Below, one piece after another: positions 22,031 through 34,890 of a stretch of DNA of 64,000 nucleotides. Under the pieces are notes generated by a model that was not told the origin of the DNA, made no database searches, and saw only the letters and a program-made list of their open reading frames with translations. The DNA is taken from assembly GCF_905220365.1 (NCBI RefSeq), contig NC_061126.1:13082001-13146000 (forward strand), given 5' to 3'. Source of the stretch: Vanessa cardui (lineage: Eukaryota > Arthropoda > Insecta > Lepidoptera > Nymphalidae). The position numbers and the translations under genes are program-made. Numbering within the stretch: position 1 is the stretch's first letter; each line of letters begins with the position of its first letter.

Positions 22031-25000
22031 ATGTCTAAATATGCATAAGCAGGTAGGAATGTTTGTCTAGGTTTTTTACGAAGTCATTGAGCAACGATTG
22101 ATGTTTGCAATTATAAAATCACCAAGGAGTTCTTATTCAGCAAAAATACAAATTAAAAAAATATATGTAGCATATGTTTTTCTCGATTTGTGGGGCAGTT
22201 TATACTTGAGCAGCTTTCAATACAGATCAACACAATAGATTATTTTTATCCCGGGCATCCGGGTATAATCAGAAACTACTACTCGAAGTTCACACAAAGC
22301 AAAGTCGTAGGCACAAATTCTAATAAATATTTTACGACTAAAACGTAAGCAAACATATCGTTGGCGATGTATTCTCTATTATTCCGAGCGTTTCGCAGTC
22401 AACTCAGTCTCGAGACGTATTGATATTTCGCCGCCTGTAGAATTCTCAATAGCGGGCTCGAGGCGAACACTGGAATGACAATAGCAGGAACCACTCGTAT
22501 CATGTTGGCTCATTTTTATACTTCACGACGCTACGACTATACAAATTTCAGTCTTCAATATTATTGAATTATTTATCTTTGTTCGGATCGAAGTTGTACA
22601 ATTTTATGCCTTTTTCTTTTATGAGCTAAATCAAGTATTAAATTTATTTTATGTTTCTCAAATTAATAATATCAAATAGTGTTATGAAACGTTGTCTATC
22701 ATGCTGATGACTAATGTGTACTTTTTAGAGCTGTCTCAAAAATTATTACTTGGATTATTCAGATATTATATCTATTTAAATAAATCGTATTATTACTTGA
22801 ATTAAATTTTGCATAGTATAGTATAGCTACTATAATTTATTTAATTCAGTACTATCAATTTTATATTTACTGTCCCTAACGACGATCGCTACTAAATTCT
22901 GTTTGTAATTCAAGTTTTCTTTTATATAAGATGTAATTAAGTAACAATATCTTCACTATTTTGCCTCTGTTATAATAACAATCTGGCAGCTAGCGTGATA
23001 CAAGCTCCTGTAGCCGGTGAACCGCAACAGATCCCTGATCTTGATGATAGCAACAATCAAATTGCGTTAGAGTTTAATACGACGATATTCATTACTCCTT
23101 ATATGTGTAACTATTATTATGTATAGATATGAACTCCCTCAATGTACACTGTAACAATGGCAATGTCTGTGACGTAATCAAGACTGTCTGACCGCAGATA
23201 ATGAGGCTGTTTGTTTGGTTTAACGTTGCCTTGCACGTCGTCGCTCGTGTACTTTGTTTAAGAGATACACACATACATATGCATGAATACAGTGTTGTCT
23301 ACAGTCTATTTTGAATCTAATAAGTTATCTAATCGAATTGAAATCTTATTTAATTTTTGAAGGATGTTTAATCAATAAATTTCTCTCATTTGATGGTAAC
23401 TCCTTCTGTCGTTATAAACTTATAAGTGCAACGACACCAAATAAATAGAATAAATATCAAATGAATGATGGTCATAAGTATAAAACTGATTTTATGATGA
23501 TATGGTTCCTTGAAATTCTTTTCGTCTATTTTATGTATGTATGTATTTAAGTACCAATTTAGCACAATGAAAAATGAAATACTTGGGTCAGAAAAATTCA
23601 ACTTCGTTTTTGATCTACAAAGTCACTTTAGCATCAGATTTGTGCGTTTTTATCGACGATTTTTATCAAGCTAATTGTCATGTGTAAAATTTCGTATAAT
23701 TTCGTGCTCAAAAGGAAATGATGGACTAATGTGGAATTTTATATATATAGGGTTACTTTCCCTCACTGCCCAACAAGAGATGCATTATGAACACAAATTG
23801 AACTCATACTTAATTCCCAATCCTTGCTAAGACGCAGATCGCAACCAATATTATATATAACGTTTCTGATACATTAAGAAGTTTCACTTTCCTGATAATA
23901 CATTACGAAAATATTTCTTAAATAATATTTAAAACGTATGTAGGTCTGCTGTATAAAGTATAAAATTTGTCATTTGGCTATCAAGCGAAGATATTAAGGC
24001 TAAGGAGGTCTCACACGCTCGTAAAGTGTAGCGACATACATTAAGGATGCCTACAAGAACGTGTCTCAGTTGCCAAAATGCATCCGTTGTCTGCAACACT
24101 GTAATAACCGTTCTAAATTCAAAATCAAAATGTCTTCATTCAAAATTTTTTTATATATATATAAATGTAGCTAGATTAAAAATAGTTGATAGTTTTATTA
24201 AGTTTTGCTCAGTGGAATTGTATTGTAATACAAATACGTTAGTAGTCACTGTTTAAATCCTAGCAATCGATTATCACGAATAATTAATTGATTATATTTG
24301 GATACATTAACTAGTAAAATATATTAACGCGGATACCGCTAATGATTTTGAAATAAAATGTGATGTAAAACATTTAAATTTTAACAAAATCTACTTTCTT
24401 TAACATTACTAATGCGTCTTTAGCATAGCAATGGTAAATAATAATAAAACGTTCTTAATCAAAGTAACAGATATAAAACCTCTTTACAAAACAATTTAGT
24501 CGAACAGTGCCGACAAAAACCTTTAATTTATGTAATTTACTTCAATTGACCAAATAGAAGATTAACTTCAAACCATACATGAAACAAGAATCAAAATATT
24601 AAGTATTAAAGAAATCTTTCAAAAGATTTTTTAAGTCATTTTCACACACTAGTGGTGACAATCTATCACAATTTACGTACTATATGCAACACGAATATAA
24701 ATTCATTGAATACTTGTTTAAATACGAACTCATTCATTTATGACTAAACCACAGGCCGAGATACTAAACACAATTATAGTGGTATACAATTAATTAGCAT
24801 AAGCGAGAAATGATCAAGCATGCATGGTTTGATCTTGTAATCAAGTACATTGCTGACAATCGTCATCAAAGTTCAAATTACTCTACATTCACTAAGTGCT
24901 ATTCAATACAACTGGAATTCCTCAACCAGTATCCTTTTCATGCATCACTTGATGTAAGCTCATTATAATTGCGCTGGTCGAATACTACATTGCAATTTGA

Positions 25001-25392
25001 ACTTTAAAACCAATATGATAAAAACTGAATTTCAATATTTGCAGCGAATTAATTAATATAATATAATGATTACTTATTACCATTTTAAAATTGTAAATAA
25101 AATTCAAAGTTACTTAAGTAAAAAAGCAAGAATATTAATGAATAAAAGGCTGTGCGGATTTACTTAAGATCTTATAAAGTATTTAAGATTTAAGCAATCT
25201 TTTTATCAACAGAAATTCAGTGTGCATTTTTTAGTAACTATTATTTTTACAAGTTCTGTTCATGAATTTATTATTTGATTTTAACTTAGAAATACAAAGA
25301 TTTGAATTTGCGATTTGAAAAGAAACCTATTCTTTAAATAAGATTTAATTCTATATAACTCATTTACAATAATCGGCTTTACCTCTTTCTAA
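22031..25392. other. Long unassigned stretch with one old SINE fragment
   Basis: About 23752-23850 resembles a very old minus-strand SINE family 1 copy (CTTTCCCTCACTGCCCAAC, AGAGATGCATTATGAACAC). Around 22380-22500 and 22985-23250 GC content is higher. A plus-strand frame at about 22950-23127 reads plausibly (QAPVAGEPQQIPDLDDSNNQ) but has no recognised family. No gene is called. Confidence 0.4.
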
Positions 25393-25485
25393 TCACTAAA
25401 TAGTATGTAACAAAGTCACTTCCCGCTGTGTCTTTGTATGCTTAGATTTCTGAAACTACTCAACGGATTTTGATGATTTTGAAAA
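25393..25485 (+). mobile_element. Mini-Helitron 5' fragment
   Basis: TCACTAAATAGTATGTAACA, CTGTGTCTTTGTATGCTTAG and CAACGGATTTTGATG match the family. The 3' half is missing. Confidence 0.5.
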
Positions 25486-25504
25486 AAATTAAAATATGTT
25501 TTAC

Positions 25505-25830
25505 ATTTTTTTATAGTATAGCTTGACGGACGAGCGTATAGGCCACCTGATGGTAAGTAGTCACCATTACCCATAGACCATGACGTTGTAAGAAATATTA
25601 ACTATTCTTTAAATCGTCGATGCGCCACTAACCTTGGGAACTAATATGTTACGTCCCTTGTGCCTGTAGTTACACTGGCTCACTCACCCTTCAAACCGGA
25701 ACACAACAATACTCAGTATTATTGTGTTCCGGTTTGAAGGACTGTTGATTGGCGGTAGAATTACTGACGAATGGGTGGTACCTTCCCAGACGGGCTTGCA
25801 CAAAGCCCTACCACCAAGTAATTACATCGA
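25505..25830 (+). repeat. Dispersed repeat of CACCTGATGG type, best-preserved copy, with hairpin
   Basis: Ordered words: GGCCACCTGATGGTAAGTAG, GTAAGAAATATTAACTATTC, GTCCCTTGTGCCTGTAG, GGCTCACTCACCCTTCAAAC, ATGGGTGGTACC and CAAAGCCCTACCACCAAGTA. An extra inverted stretch (25715-25740) copies 25688-25713 backwards with one difference. The family is abundant in nymphalid genomes by my recollection. No coding capacity. Confidence 0.75.
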
Positions 25831-26334
25831 CTTTTGGTTTAGTTTTCAATTCCTTATAAACGTTTTAGCTACTTACTGAGCAAGTAGACCCTCACCTTAG
25901 GACATCCAATGTCAATGTCCTCGGAATTAAAATTGAATATTCCTTTCTTGATATACTGGATTACTAAAGTCTTGAATCAAAACAGATCAATATAAAGAAT
26001 TGATACGAAGGATACCTAATGATAATAATCATACCACTTCAAAGGGATTTGACTCAAGTCGTTATTTGTTATCGAATCAGCTCAATCGTTGAAAAAATAT
26101 TTACTACTGTATGTATGTAAATATATGTTATATTTACCTTATATTTGAATATTATTTTGTCTACGATGATATTATTATGATAAACTCATATAACATACTC
26201 TAAAGTGAAAGATACATCTTATCGAGTTAAGCTTTCATTTATAACACAATTCTTTTCATGTTAAATATTTCTGAGAACATTATTGATACTTATATAATAA
26301 AATTAATCAGTCTTTTAATATTGAACAAAGATCA
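25831..26334. other. AT-rich stretch with no recognised feature
   Basis: No coding region or repeat recognised. Confidence 0.5.
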
Positions 26335-26535
26335 CCGGCTTAAAATTTAACAATAACTATAACTACGTTATATAATCATAAATCAACTTTTAAGTAATCT
26401 AATATTTTTCATTTCATTTTGCTTCTTAAAAATATATTGAATACGCGATTATTTTTATTACTTTTAAGTGCATATTTATTTGTTTTAAAATAGTGTTTTG
26501 CTTGAAGTCGGTTTTTCTTTTTTTTTTTAATTTTT
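26335..26535 (+). repeat. Single arm of the composite-repeat palindrome
   Basis: CACCGGCTTAAAATTTAAC through TAATATTTTTCATTTCATTT to TTGAAGTCGGTTTTTC matches the right arm of the palindrome in copy A, with substitutions. The other arm and the remainder of the composite are absent. Confidence 0.75.
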
Positions 26536-26706
26536 TTTAGACATTAGTACTGTAACAAAATATGTCTGGACGTAGGCCCAGCTGATGTAAGATGTTTTGT
26601 TTGTGTGTGTGTTGATGTTTTGTATTTCATCGTCAACTGCAACACTCATGTAAAATTGGTGCTAAAGTAATGAAACTTTGTTAAATTGTTGTTATTGAGA
26701 TCATAA

Positions 26707-26770
26707 TCGACATTTTGTGTGCAGCTATCGTCCTATGATTATAGGACGATAGCTGCACACAAAATGTCGA
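26707..26770. repeat. Perfect 30-bp hairpin with 4-base loop
   Basis: 26707-26736 and 26741-26770 are exact reverse complements around GATT. No poly-T or coding region follows, and terminators of this kind are not used by nuclear genes. Confidence 0.95.
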
Positions 26771-26884
26771 CTGGGATAAAACTCGGTTTACACTATTAAT
26801 ATAGAATTGTTTAGTATTCTAACATATAAGATCACAGTATACATTATGTAAACCACAAGAAAGTAAGAAGTAACTTATGCCGTT

Positions 26885-27060
26885 TGCCTTTTTTTATGTG
26901 ATAGGCGCCAAACGTGCTGGAGGCTCACCTGATGGTAAATGACTACCACCGCAGGTGTGTTGCTGGCCTTTAAGGAAACATTCCATTCTCTATCAATGCC
27001 TTGTCCCATAGGAGCTAAGATGTTAAACTTGTATTTACACTGACTAACTCAGTCACACTA
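26885..27060 (+). repeat. Dispersed repeat with GGAGGCTCACCTGATGG word
   Basis: ATAGGCGCCAAACGTGC, GGAGGCTCACCTGATGGTAA, TGACTACCACCGCAGG and TTGCTGGCCTTTAAGG are typical of a second high-copy lepidopteran repeat related in its start to the family at 25505-25830. Confidence 0.6.
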
Positions 27061-27349
27061 ACATTAAACTTTAAATTTAGAATAATACGATGTACTGTAG
27101 CTACTAATGAAACATTCTCGAGTTCTGTATTGTCTCGTGGGACAAGTTTTACGCGTGTTCATGACATTAAAGTTATTTCTCAAAGAGAATTTCGTGTAGT
27201 CTGAATTTCGTTTAGACATACCATGCAAAGTCCATTCCAGCGACATATTTGAAATATATCTGGAATATTTAAATTTTAATAGGACATTATCATAAATTTT
27301 GTTTTCAATGTAAATGCAATTATTATTATTATTGACTTCGAAAAAATAT

Positions 27350-27700
27350 AAAGTAAAAAAGTAAAGTAACAGCCTGTAAATTTCCCACTGCTGGGCTAAG
27401 GTCTCCTCTTCCATTAAGGAGAGGGTTTAAACATATTCCACCACGCTGTTCCAAAGCGGGTTGGTGGAATGCATATGTAGCAGAATTTCGATGAAATTAG
27501 ACACATGCAGGTTTCCTCACGACGTTTTCCTACACCACCGAGCACCAGATGAATTATATACATAAATTAATCACATATCACAATCTATATAGTGGTTCAA
27601 ACCCAGGCGCTCGCCTGGGTTTGAACGAAATCATCGATTAAGATGCACACGTTCTAACTAGTCAAACAAATACACAAAATCTCGGCTCAGAGATGGCCCA
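27350..27700 (-). repeat. tRNA-derived SINE (family 1) with rearranged head
   Basis: Body is full length on the minus strand. Within the head a 15-bp stretch of the B-box region is present twice in opposite orientation (27595-27609 and 27612-27626). Farther out, CTCGGCTCA (minus head) is followed directly by GAGATGGCCCA (plus head) at 27681-27700, a second fold-back. Confidence 0.85.
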
Positions 27701-28164
27701 AAAAAGAATGTATTTTCAATAAATAATTTAATAATAAAATAAAAATAACTGAGACAATAATTTGTCATTAAAACGCAAGCGAAGCCGCTGATGACAATTC
27801 GTATTATGTATTTCCGTAGCCCTTTAAGAAGCCGTTCGAAGTCCGGTCGGTCAGCTAGTAACAAATACAGTAATGTAATTATGCCAGTAGTTAGGCTATG
27901 TCCAATTAATCTGTCGCAGTACTATATTATAACAGTTTGCGGATGTGCAAGTGTTAATTGAACGAGCGTTCTATATACAGTTAAGACTGGCTTAGGTTTA
28001 ACTCAACGGTGAAGAGTACAGTTTCAGGTGATATGATCCTTTGTTTCAGAAAATTGACAGGTAAATGCCGTAATTAAACGTAATTTAGTTTTTAACAAAA
28101 TGAATGTTTATATTATGTACTCTTAATCTTTTGAAAAGAACAGAAATCAATCCAATATAGTGAA
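27701..28164. other. Unassigned stretch
   Basis: No coding region or repeat recognised. The 68-codon minus-strand frame over 27658-27864 has no motif. Confidence 0.4.
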
Positions 28165-28375
28165 GAAGGATTGGAGCATGTAATACCTCGCTGCTTGAAT
28201 GCCTGTTGGTGGGCATATCAGATTTTTGCCCGATATATGCTACGAGTATGTAGATTTACTCTCTGAGTTTTCTATTATTGTAAATAAAAATAAATCACAT
28301 TTCAACTGGATGAAACTTCCCGAGTTTGAACCCACAACCATCGGTAAAGATTCACCACGGAGTTATATCGGCTTT
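28165..28375 (-). repeat. Degenerate SINE family 1
   Basis: GAATGCCTGTTGGTGGGCAT and GAGTTTGAACCCACAACCAT, in minus-strand order, match the SINE body and head with many changes. Confidence 0.5.
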
Positions 28376-29280
28376 GAACTATGAATATGAATAATTTAAT
28401 TATAACATATTGTAATTTGATAACTGTTGGTAGTTCACCTTTATAGAGCTTAATTCCTCCGGTAATATATTATTATACTGTATTCTGCTTTGAAGGGTGA
28501 GCTAGTGTATTTAGTTAAGTACAATGGACAATATCTTAGTTCACTACTTACGGAACCTCTGGTTATAATATTAGTAATACGAATTTTAGCCACAGCCATC
28601 TCGATTACAAACCATTTAAGAAGGATTAATTAATTGATTACAAACATGTGCGTATACAAACAGATGTGTGTTCTTTATCCTGTCAATCTCATAGTCCGAT
28701 TTGAAAGCATATTGAAACGATATATATTGAAACTATGGACCAACAATCGGCATGACATGCTTCCCAAGGCACACGATGTATCAATACAGGCGATGAGAAT
28801 TTCCGAACATTTCATGACAACCAATACAACACGTTAGTAAAACAATATATTATAAAAATAAATTGTTCATATTATTAACTTATAAAATGCCTGCATTATT
28901 TCAGATTTATTTGCAATCAATCAATGTACCACATTTTCCTAACGCCGCTCGTTGAAAGAAAATAAATCTTTTGTAAAAGTTTTCTCAACAGGATGGGTAT
29001 TATTCATGAGGACGCCAACCGACTGATTGATCGCGGTGTTCTGGTTTATACTTAGACTATAAGCTCAAGTGTTATTTGAAACTTCGGTAATGTACAAGAT
29101 GATAAATAGCCGAGGTACGTCAGATAGTTTATTTGATAGCTGTCACTGGCAGTTCTGATCACGTCATTGTTGTAACATGTAACCTACGTTTGAAATCAGG
29201 ATCAACAATTATCCCTTTTTATATCAACGAAACATGATGCCTAGAATACATGAATCTCAAACGATAATTCAAACTCAAAA
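28376..29280. other. Unassigned stretch
   Basis: A scrap of the CACCTGATGG-type repeat lies at about 28484-28512 (minus). A 67-codon frame at 28634-28837 has no motif. No gene is called. Confidence 0.4.
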
Positions 29281-29605
29281 CACTCACCACTGAATTTTCA
29301 TGTGCTTAATTTGTGTTACAATTTATCTCGAGCTTGGCAGTAAAGCAAAAGATCGTGACTTGCATGTGACAGATACGAATCTGCCACGTGTATCCTCCAA
29401 TACACATCGGAGCAGCATAATGAAGTAAAATTCAAACCTACAATGGAGAGACATCTTTACGAACCAAGACGTTTAGAGGCTGTCATTTTTTGTATTTAAA
29501 GTAAATAGTAAACAATAAGCGAATAGGTCTCCTGACGTTAAGTGAATACTACTGCTCATTGTAAGAAATATTAATAATCTAATGAGAATATAGAGATTCA
29601 GAATT
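29281..29605 (+). repeat. Old SINE family 1 followed by dispersed-repeat fragment
   Basis: 29281-29490 follows SINE order (CATGTGCTTAATTTGTGTT, AGGCTGTCATTTTTT) with heavy decay. 29505-29605 contains AAGCGAATAGGTCTCCTGAC and GTAAGAAATATTAATAATC, like the start of the 25505 repeat. Confidence 0.55.
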
Positions 29606-31471
29606 TTGGACATAGTACCTGATTATGGCCACCATTAAGACATTCAGCGTTAAGAAATTCAGCCACAAACCATACAGAGTTCTTACAAACCAAACAAAAT
29701 ACAAAAACTGAGAAAGATGCGATCGCTATCGAGATAAAAAAAAAGGAACGACCAGCTTTTTCTCTGCACTCTTAGTCCTCTAACGAACGGTTCAACCACG
29801 CTCCGAAAAAAATATAGGAAGAAAACGCACAATAAATCTGAAGCGTGTTCCAATATGAGTTTGCTTTAGCCAATGATCGACTTAACTTAAAGAGATTCAT
29901 TTCTATTGTTATTGGGCATGTTATATGAAATCTCAGAACTAAATAATGAAATGCAAAATATTTTTCATAAGAGAACTATTGAGTCATGTTAAATTAAATG
30001 TAAGGCTAGCGTATCGGATACCAGGTTCTCCTGAGAAGAGTCAGCAAAATAACTCAGTATTAGGTTTTTTCCATCATTTTCATTACATAATAAAAAACCC
30101 AATACCCTAGCTGACTAAGGAAAAGTTTGTTTGTCATGTATATGAAACACAAAATTTCACGATGCAACAACATATTCAGAAAGGACTAACAAAAATACAG
30201 TTTTTTCACAGAATAGAACATTATAGAGCTGAATAAAAACTCCTAGGAGTTTGTTAGTTTCTAGGAATCTAGGTAGGTAATATACATATAAGCTGAAAAG
30301 GAATCCATTACTAAACCCTTACCACAGAAAATAGTGATGCCAAAATCTTTTGTTTTTTTTTTAATATCAAACATAATAATATTGGTTTAAATAACGAAGT
30401 CAAGATAAATCAATTAATTACATAAGTTGAAGCGAAACAGAGCACACTTCAATTTGAAGTCAAGTGCACCGCTGACAATTACCATCATGGCACTTGTCAG
30501 TAGACCTTACACTACCACTCACAAAATAATGCAAGCCGAATTACTTTAACTATAAGGACGTAAATCCTTTAAACAAATCGCTCGACACAAGTGTAGAACC
30601 ATAATTATAACAAAATTACATCACACGAAACTCGCTTTTACGTATACCACAATAGGATTTGGAATAGTTAAAACTATATTAGTCGGGATATGGTACAGTT
30701 TCTGTGACGTTTCACTGCTCTTGAATCGTGTGTAATAAATCACGTTTGTCGTCACACGAGAGCGTCGCATAGGTTCTCTTAAACTATTATACCGTCTCTT
30801 TCACTCATTTGCATAAAGCTTTTGTGTGAAAAGGAAGTCATGTGTCACCAGTTCCGTGTCATGTGCGGTTGACAGCGTTGATGGGTATTCCGTCAATTGT
30901 TGGAGAGGTTTATGCCACATAAAAGAAGAAAGATTGAATTCTTTCCAAATTAACAAGGTACATGCGGGTTTTACGAATAAACCTTAAACCTTAAATATTG
31001 AAATGTTTGTATTGTAAGTTACTTATGGATGTATAAATACTGGAAATATTGTTTAAGGGGAGGAAATTTGCCAAATTATTAAAAGCATAATAGATATAGG
31101 GGCTGCACTTATCGGCGAATACAATATATAGAGATATATGTATAAGTAAAATATTTCTACATTTCGAGCTCTCGATATGATATTATTTCGTCTCGATCGT
31201 ATTCACACATTAGCTCTGCCATCCATTCCGTTTCTTTGCACTATCGTACTGGGTGCAGTAAAACTGCAATTTCTTATTGCTACAGTCGCACGGTACGATA
31301 TGTCATTGGGGAAATTCTTATAAGTATGTATATTACCATCTTAAAATAACATCATTTCATACTTCTTTCTCGTTACTATAGTATTTATATGGCATCTGAA
31401 TGTACATTTTATTTTATGTATATTTTAACATAATTGTACTTTTTGTGTTCGAAATGTGTTCCGCCAACATT
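29606..31471. other. Unassigned AT-rich stretch
   Basis: No coding region, RNA gene or repeat family recognised in about 1.9 kb. Confidence 0.45.
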
Positions 31472-33173
31472 ATAAATAAAAATTTTAACAAAAAAAAAAA
31501 CCGACTTCAAACGAAACACTATTTCAAAACGATGAATATGCGCTAAAAAGTAATAAAAATAATTGCGTATTCAACATATTTTTTAGAGTCCTACTAAGTA
31601 AAATGAAATGAAAAGTATTAGACTACTTAAACGTCGATTTACGATTATATAAAGTAGTTATAGTTATTGGTATATTTGGAGCCGATGTCAGCCACGGTGC
31701 CCTTGCCCCAACAATCAAAAGAAAGAAGCGATACGAGCCCCTTGATTGATCCAGTATATTATTGTATAAAAGGTAATTTGTAAAAAACATATTTGTTAAA
31801 GTATTCTCGTATTGTTTTTTGATAGATATATTGTAGGGTTTTCTTGGCTGACACCGACTCCAAATATAGCAATAATTATAACTACATTATATAATCGTAA
31901 ATCGACGTTTAAGTAGTCTAATACTTTTCATTTCATTTTACTTAGTAGGACTCTAAAAAATATGTTGAATACGCAATTATTTTTATTACTTTTTAGCGCA
32001 TATTCATCGTTTTGAAATAGTGTTTCGTTTGAAATCGGTTTTTTTTTTGTTAAAATTTTTATTTATTTTTTGATTTTGAGTGAAGCTGATGTTGACTAAC
32101 TATTTTTTCTTAATATGGATAGATTAAGCGTTCCGTTTATATGAGTCAGAAACTACTTCGAGGACAATTTCAAAGGAAACTTGCGAATAAAGTAAAAATA
32201 GACTTTTGAAAATGCGGATTTAATACGTCACGCGGCGTAAACTACAAGGATCCCTCGAAAGAGCTGTAATCGAACTCAGCAAAAAAACTTTGAAAAAGAC
32301 CAACTATATTTCGTACTTCATATGACATCACATCACATACACAAAATTTGATTAAAGATAGTAAGAAATTCTGCCCCATATCGCACCCTGCGACTGCGAG
32401 CCGTATAGGAGTTCCATCACTACATAGTATAAAACAAAGTCGCTTTCTCTGTCCCTATATCTTTAACTCTACGCAACGGATTTTGATGCGGTTTTTTTTA
32501 AAAGATAGTGTGATTCAAGGGGAAGGTTTGTGTATATAATACATGAACAATATAGTAAAGAAACACTGATAATTTTAGAAGTTTGCGATGTGATGTCGTA
32601 TATAAACAAATTCTGTAGTATATTTAGTATCAGTATTGCACCCGTGCGAAGCCGGGGTGGGTAGCTAGTTGATTATAATATTCGACTATGATAATTACAT
32701 AAACATAACCACATTACGGAAGGTGACTCAAATATCCAAATAACCTATAAATAAAAGATTCGACCGAGTATTGCTAACGTGCTCCTCAGAATTGTTCCGT
32801 TCCCTTCCGTTCCGTTACTTTGTCATGGATCCTGTGCTCAGAACCTTACCAAACTTTCACCAAATTACCCTTGAAGTATATATTTTATAATAAAAAAAGA
32901 ATTATCAAAATTGGTTAACGTGATTTTCAGTTATTCACCTATTTGTCGCGCATATACATAATGCAAATTTAAGACTTATGTCGTTTTCACATGGATACCA
33001 TCATCGGAAAAAAAATAAAAAAAATGGGACCCCACGGGAAGCACTACCTTTCAAACAAAAAAAAAATATCAAAATCGGTCCACCCAGTGAAAAGTTATGA
33101 GGTAACAAACATAAAAAAAAAAAAAAAAAAAATACAGACGAATTGATAACCTCCTCCTTTTGGAAGTCGGTTG
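31472..33173 (+). mobile_element. Composite repeat copy B
   Basis: Same order as copy A: palindrome (31472-32070), family-specific middle, mini-Helitron, tail, A-run near 33113-33132 and final TTTTGGAAGTCGGTTG. It retains the segment with CCAAACTTTCACCAAATTAC (near 32850) that copy A has lost. It is 1702 bp and has no coding capacity; the 63-codon frame at 32348 falls in the non-coding middle. Confidence 0.88.
32417..32667 (+). mobile_element. Mini-Helitron inside composite copy B
   Basis: TCACTACATAGTATAAAAC after A, ending GGGTAGCTAG before T. 251 bp, including 4 bases (GATG) near the centre of the 3' half that copy A lacks. Confidence 0.75.
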
Positions 33174-34567
33174 ATAAAATAACTTTTAACGCTATGGGAC
33201 TAAAATTCCATCATCAAATCTCATTCCACTATTACTTTTATTCTATATGTGTTAAGAATTTATTTAACTTCTGCTTTCTTGTATTGATTTTTAAAACTGA
33301 TCAATTCTTTAAAATCTTGATTCAATTAAAAAATTCTAAGAGAAATACTATAAATTTACTGCCATTTCAGTAAAAACATTTCAAAAAACCCACATATATA
33401 TAATTAGATGATCATATCTTTAAATTATAGCCCTAACTTTTCGAAATCAGGTCAATCAATTCCGCTGAATAAATTCAAAATTTTGCCCTTTGTTCGCTAA
33501 AATATCTGAATGAAAACACAATTATAAAAAAAAAAATATATAATTATCTTGTTTGGTTCCTTGCCGTAAAGGAAAACGTGAAAAAATCTCCTTTGCAGAC
33601 ACTTGTCCATTACGAACTGGGAAAAAATGTTCTTCTGCTATCAAGATTAATTTGATTCCTTCTTCGTATCAACTCTGTATTCTTAATTTATGTATTTATT
33701 ACAAATAATAAAATTCGTACACAATGTCGGAATAGCATAAGTACTTAAATAATACTTACAGAAAGTGACGTTTTAATTTTTTTTAAAACGTAAACGAAGA
33801 AAAAAATTAGAATATGCACATCTTATATATATATTGCTTTATCCATACAACTGGCTAGAACAAATAGAAATAAAGAAAAAAACACAAAAGCGCGCGAAAC
33901 CGAATTAAACCGCCATTAATTTTTCTTTTTGGGCGCGGACTGTAAGGTCGATATTGGCGCGACAAGTAATTTGTTAAAAAGTGTTCATTTTGTTTTATTT
34001 TAGACCTGTAAACTTACTAAGGAAGAAGTTTACCTCGATATGATTATTTAGTGATTTATTTTTATTAAGATAGATTCGAAGTAAAAACTATTTTAAGTAT
34101 TTTAAACTCTTGTTTATTTTTAATCTGTACTCAATGTATTTCTTTTTTGTTTATAGACATTGAATATCTTAATACGTAAAGGTAATTATAAGCTCAGAAA
34201 TATTTGATCCAGATATCATTACGTATGACGACAGACACGACCGCACTAGTTAGTCGAAACTAGCTTATGTCCAATTAAGCTAATGCATCGCCATCTAATA
34301 GTTTGTGGAGGTGCACATGTTAATTGAACTGTCTAAATGGCTTAAACTGCCCCATGTAAGTGGAGGTAACTGTTCTTGTCTCCTCATTGAAATGCCTATT
34401 CATAAGTACTTATTAGTAAATAATATCGGCTTGATAACGATCAACAAATATGTATCAATCAGTAATTGAAAGTATTTTCTGTTAATGGAGAACGAAACTT
34501 ATTTCAGTTAAGACCTTAACGTTATCATACTTCCTAATATCTCATTACTATTTTTAATTATAAATAA
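33174..34567. other. Unassigned AT-rich stretch
   Basis: A 76-codon frame at 33143-33373 starts in the composite tail and has no motif. A GC-richer patch at about 33885-33970 (GCGCGCGAAACCG, GGGCGCGGACTG) has no coding sign. Confidence 0.4.
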
Positions 34568-34890
34568 TTAAAGTAAAAAAAGGTAAAGTAAAGTAACAGC
34601 CTGTAAATTACCCACTGCTGGGCTAAGGCCTCCTCTTCCATTAAGGAGAGGGTTTGGAACATATTCCACCACGCTGTTCCAATACGGGTTGGTGGAATGC
34701 ACATGTGGCAGAATTTCGATGAAATTAGACACATGCAGGTTTCCTCACGATGTTTTCCTTCACCGCCGAGCACGAGATGAATAATAAAAACAAATGAATC
34801 ACATATATATTATAGCGGTGCTTGTCTGGATTTGAAGCCGAAATAATTAATTAAAATGCACGCGTTCTAACCAATGGGCCATCTCAGTTC
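34568..34890 (-). repeat. tRNA-derived SINE (family 1), full length
   Basis: Minus strand from GAACTGAGATGGCCCATTGG to a tail of TTACTTTACCTTTTTTTACT. All body blocks are present. Confidence 0.93.

Noticed and set aside
22950..23127. Plausible coding stretch with QAPVAGEPQQIPDLDDSNNQ
   Set aside because: No start, no family recognised, and the frame is short; kept only as a note.
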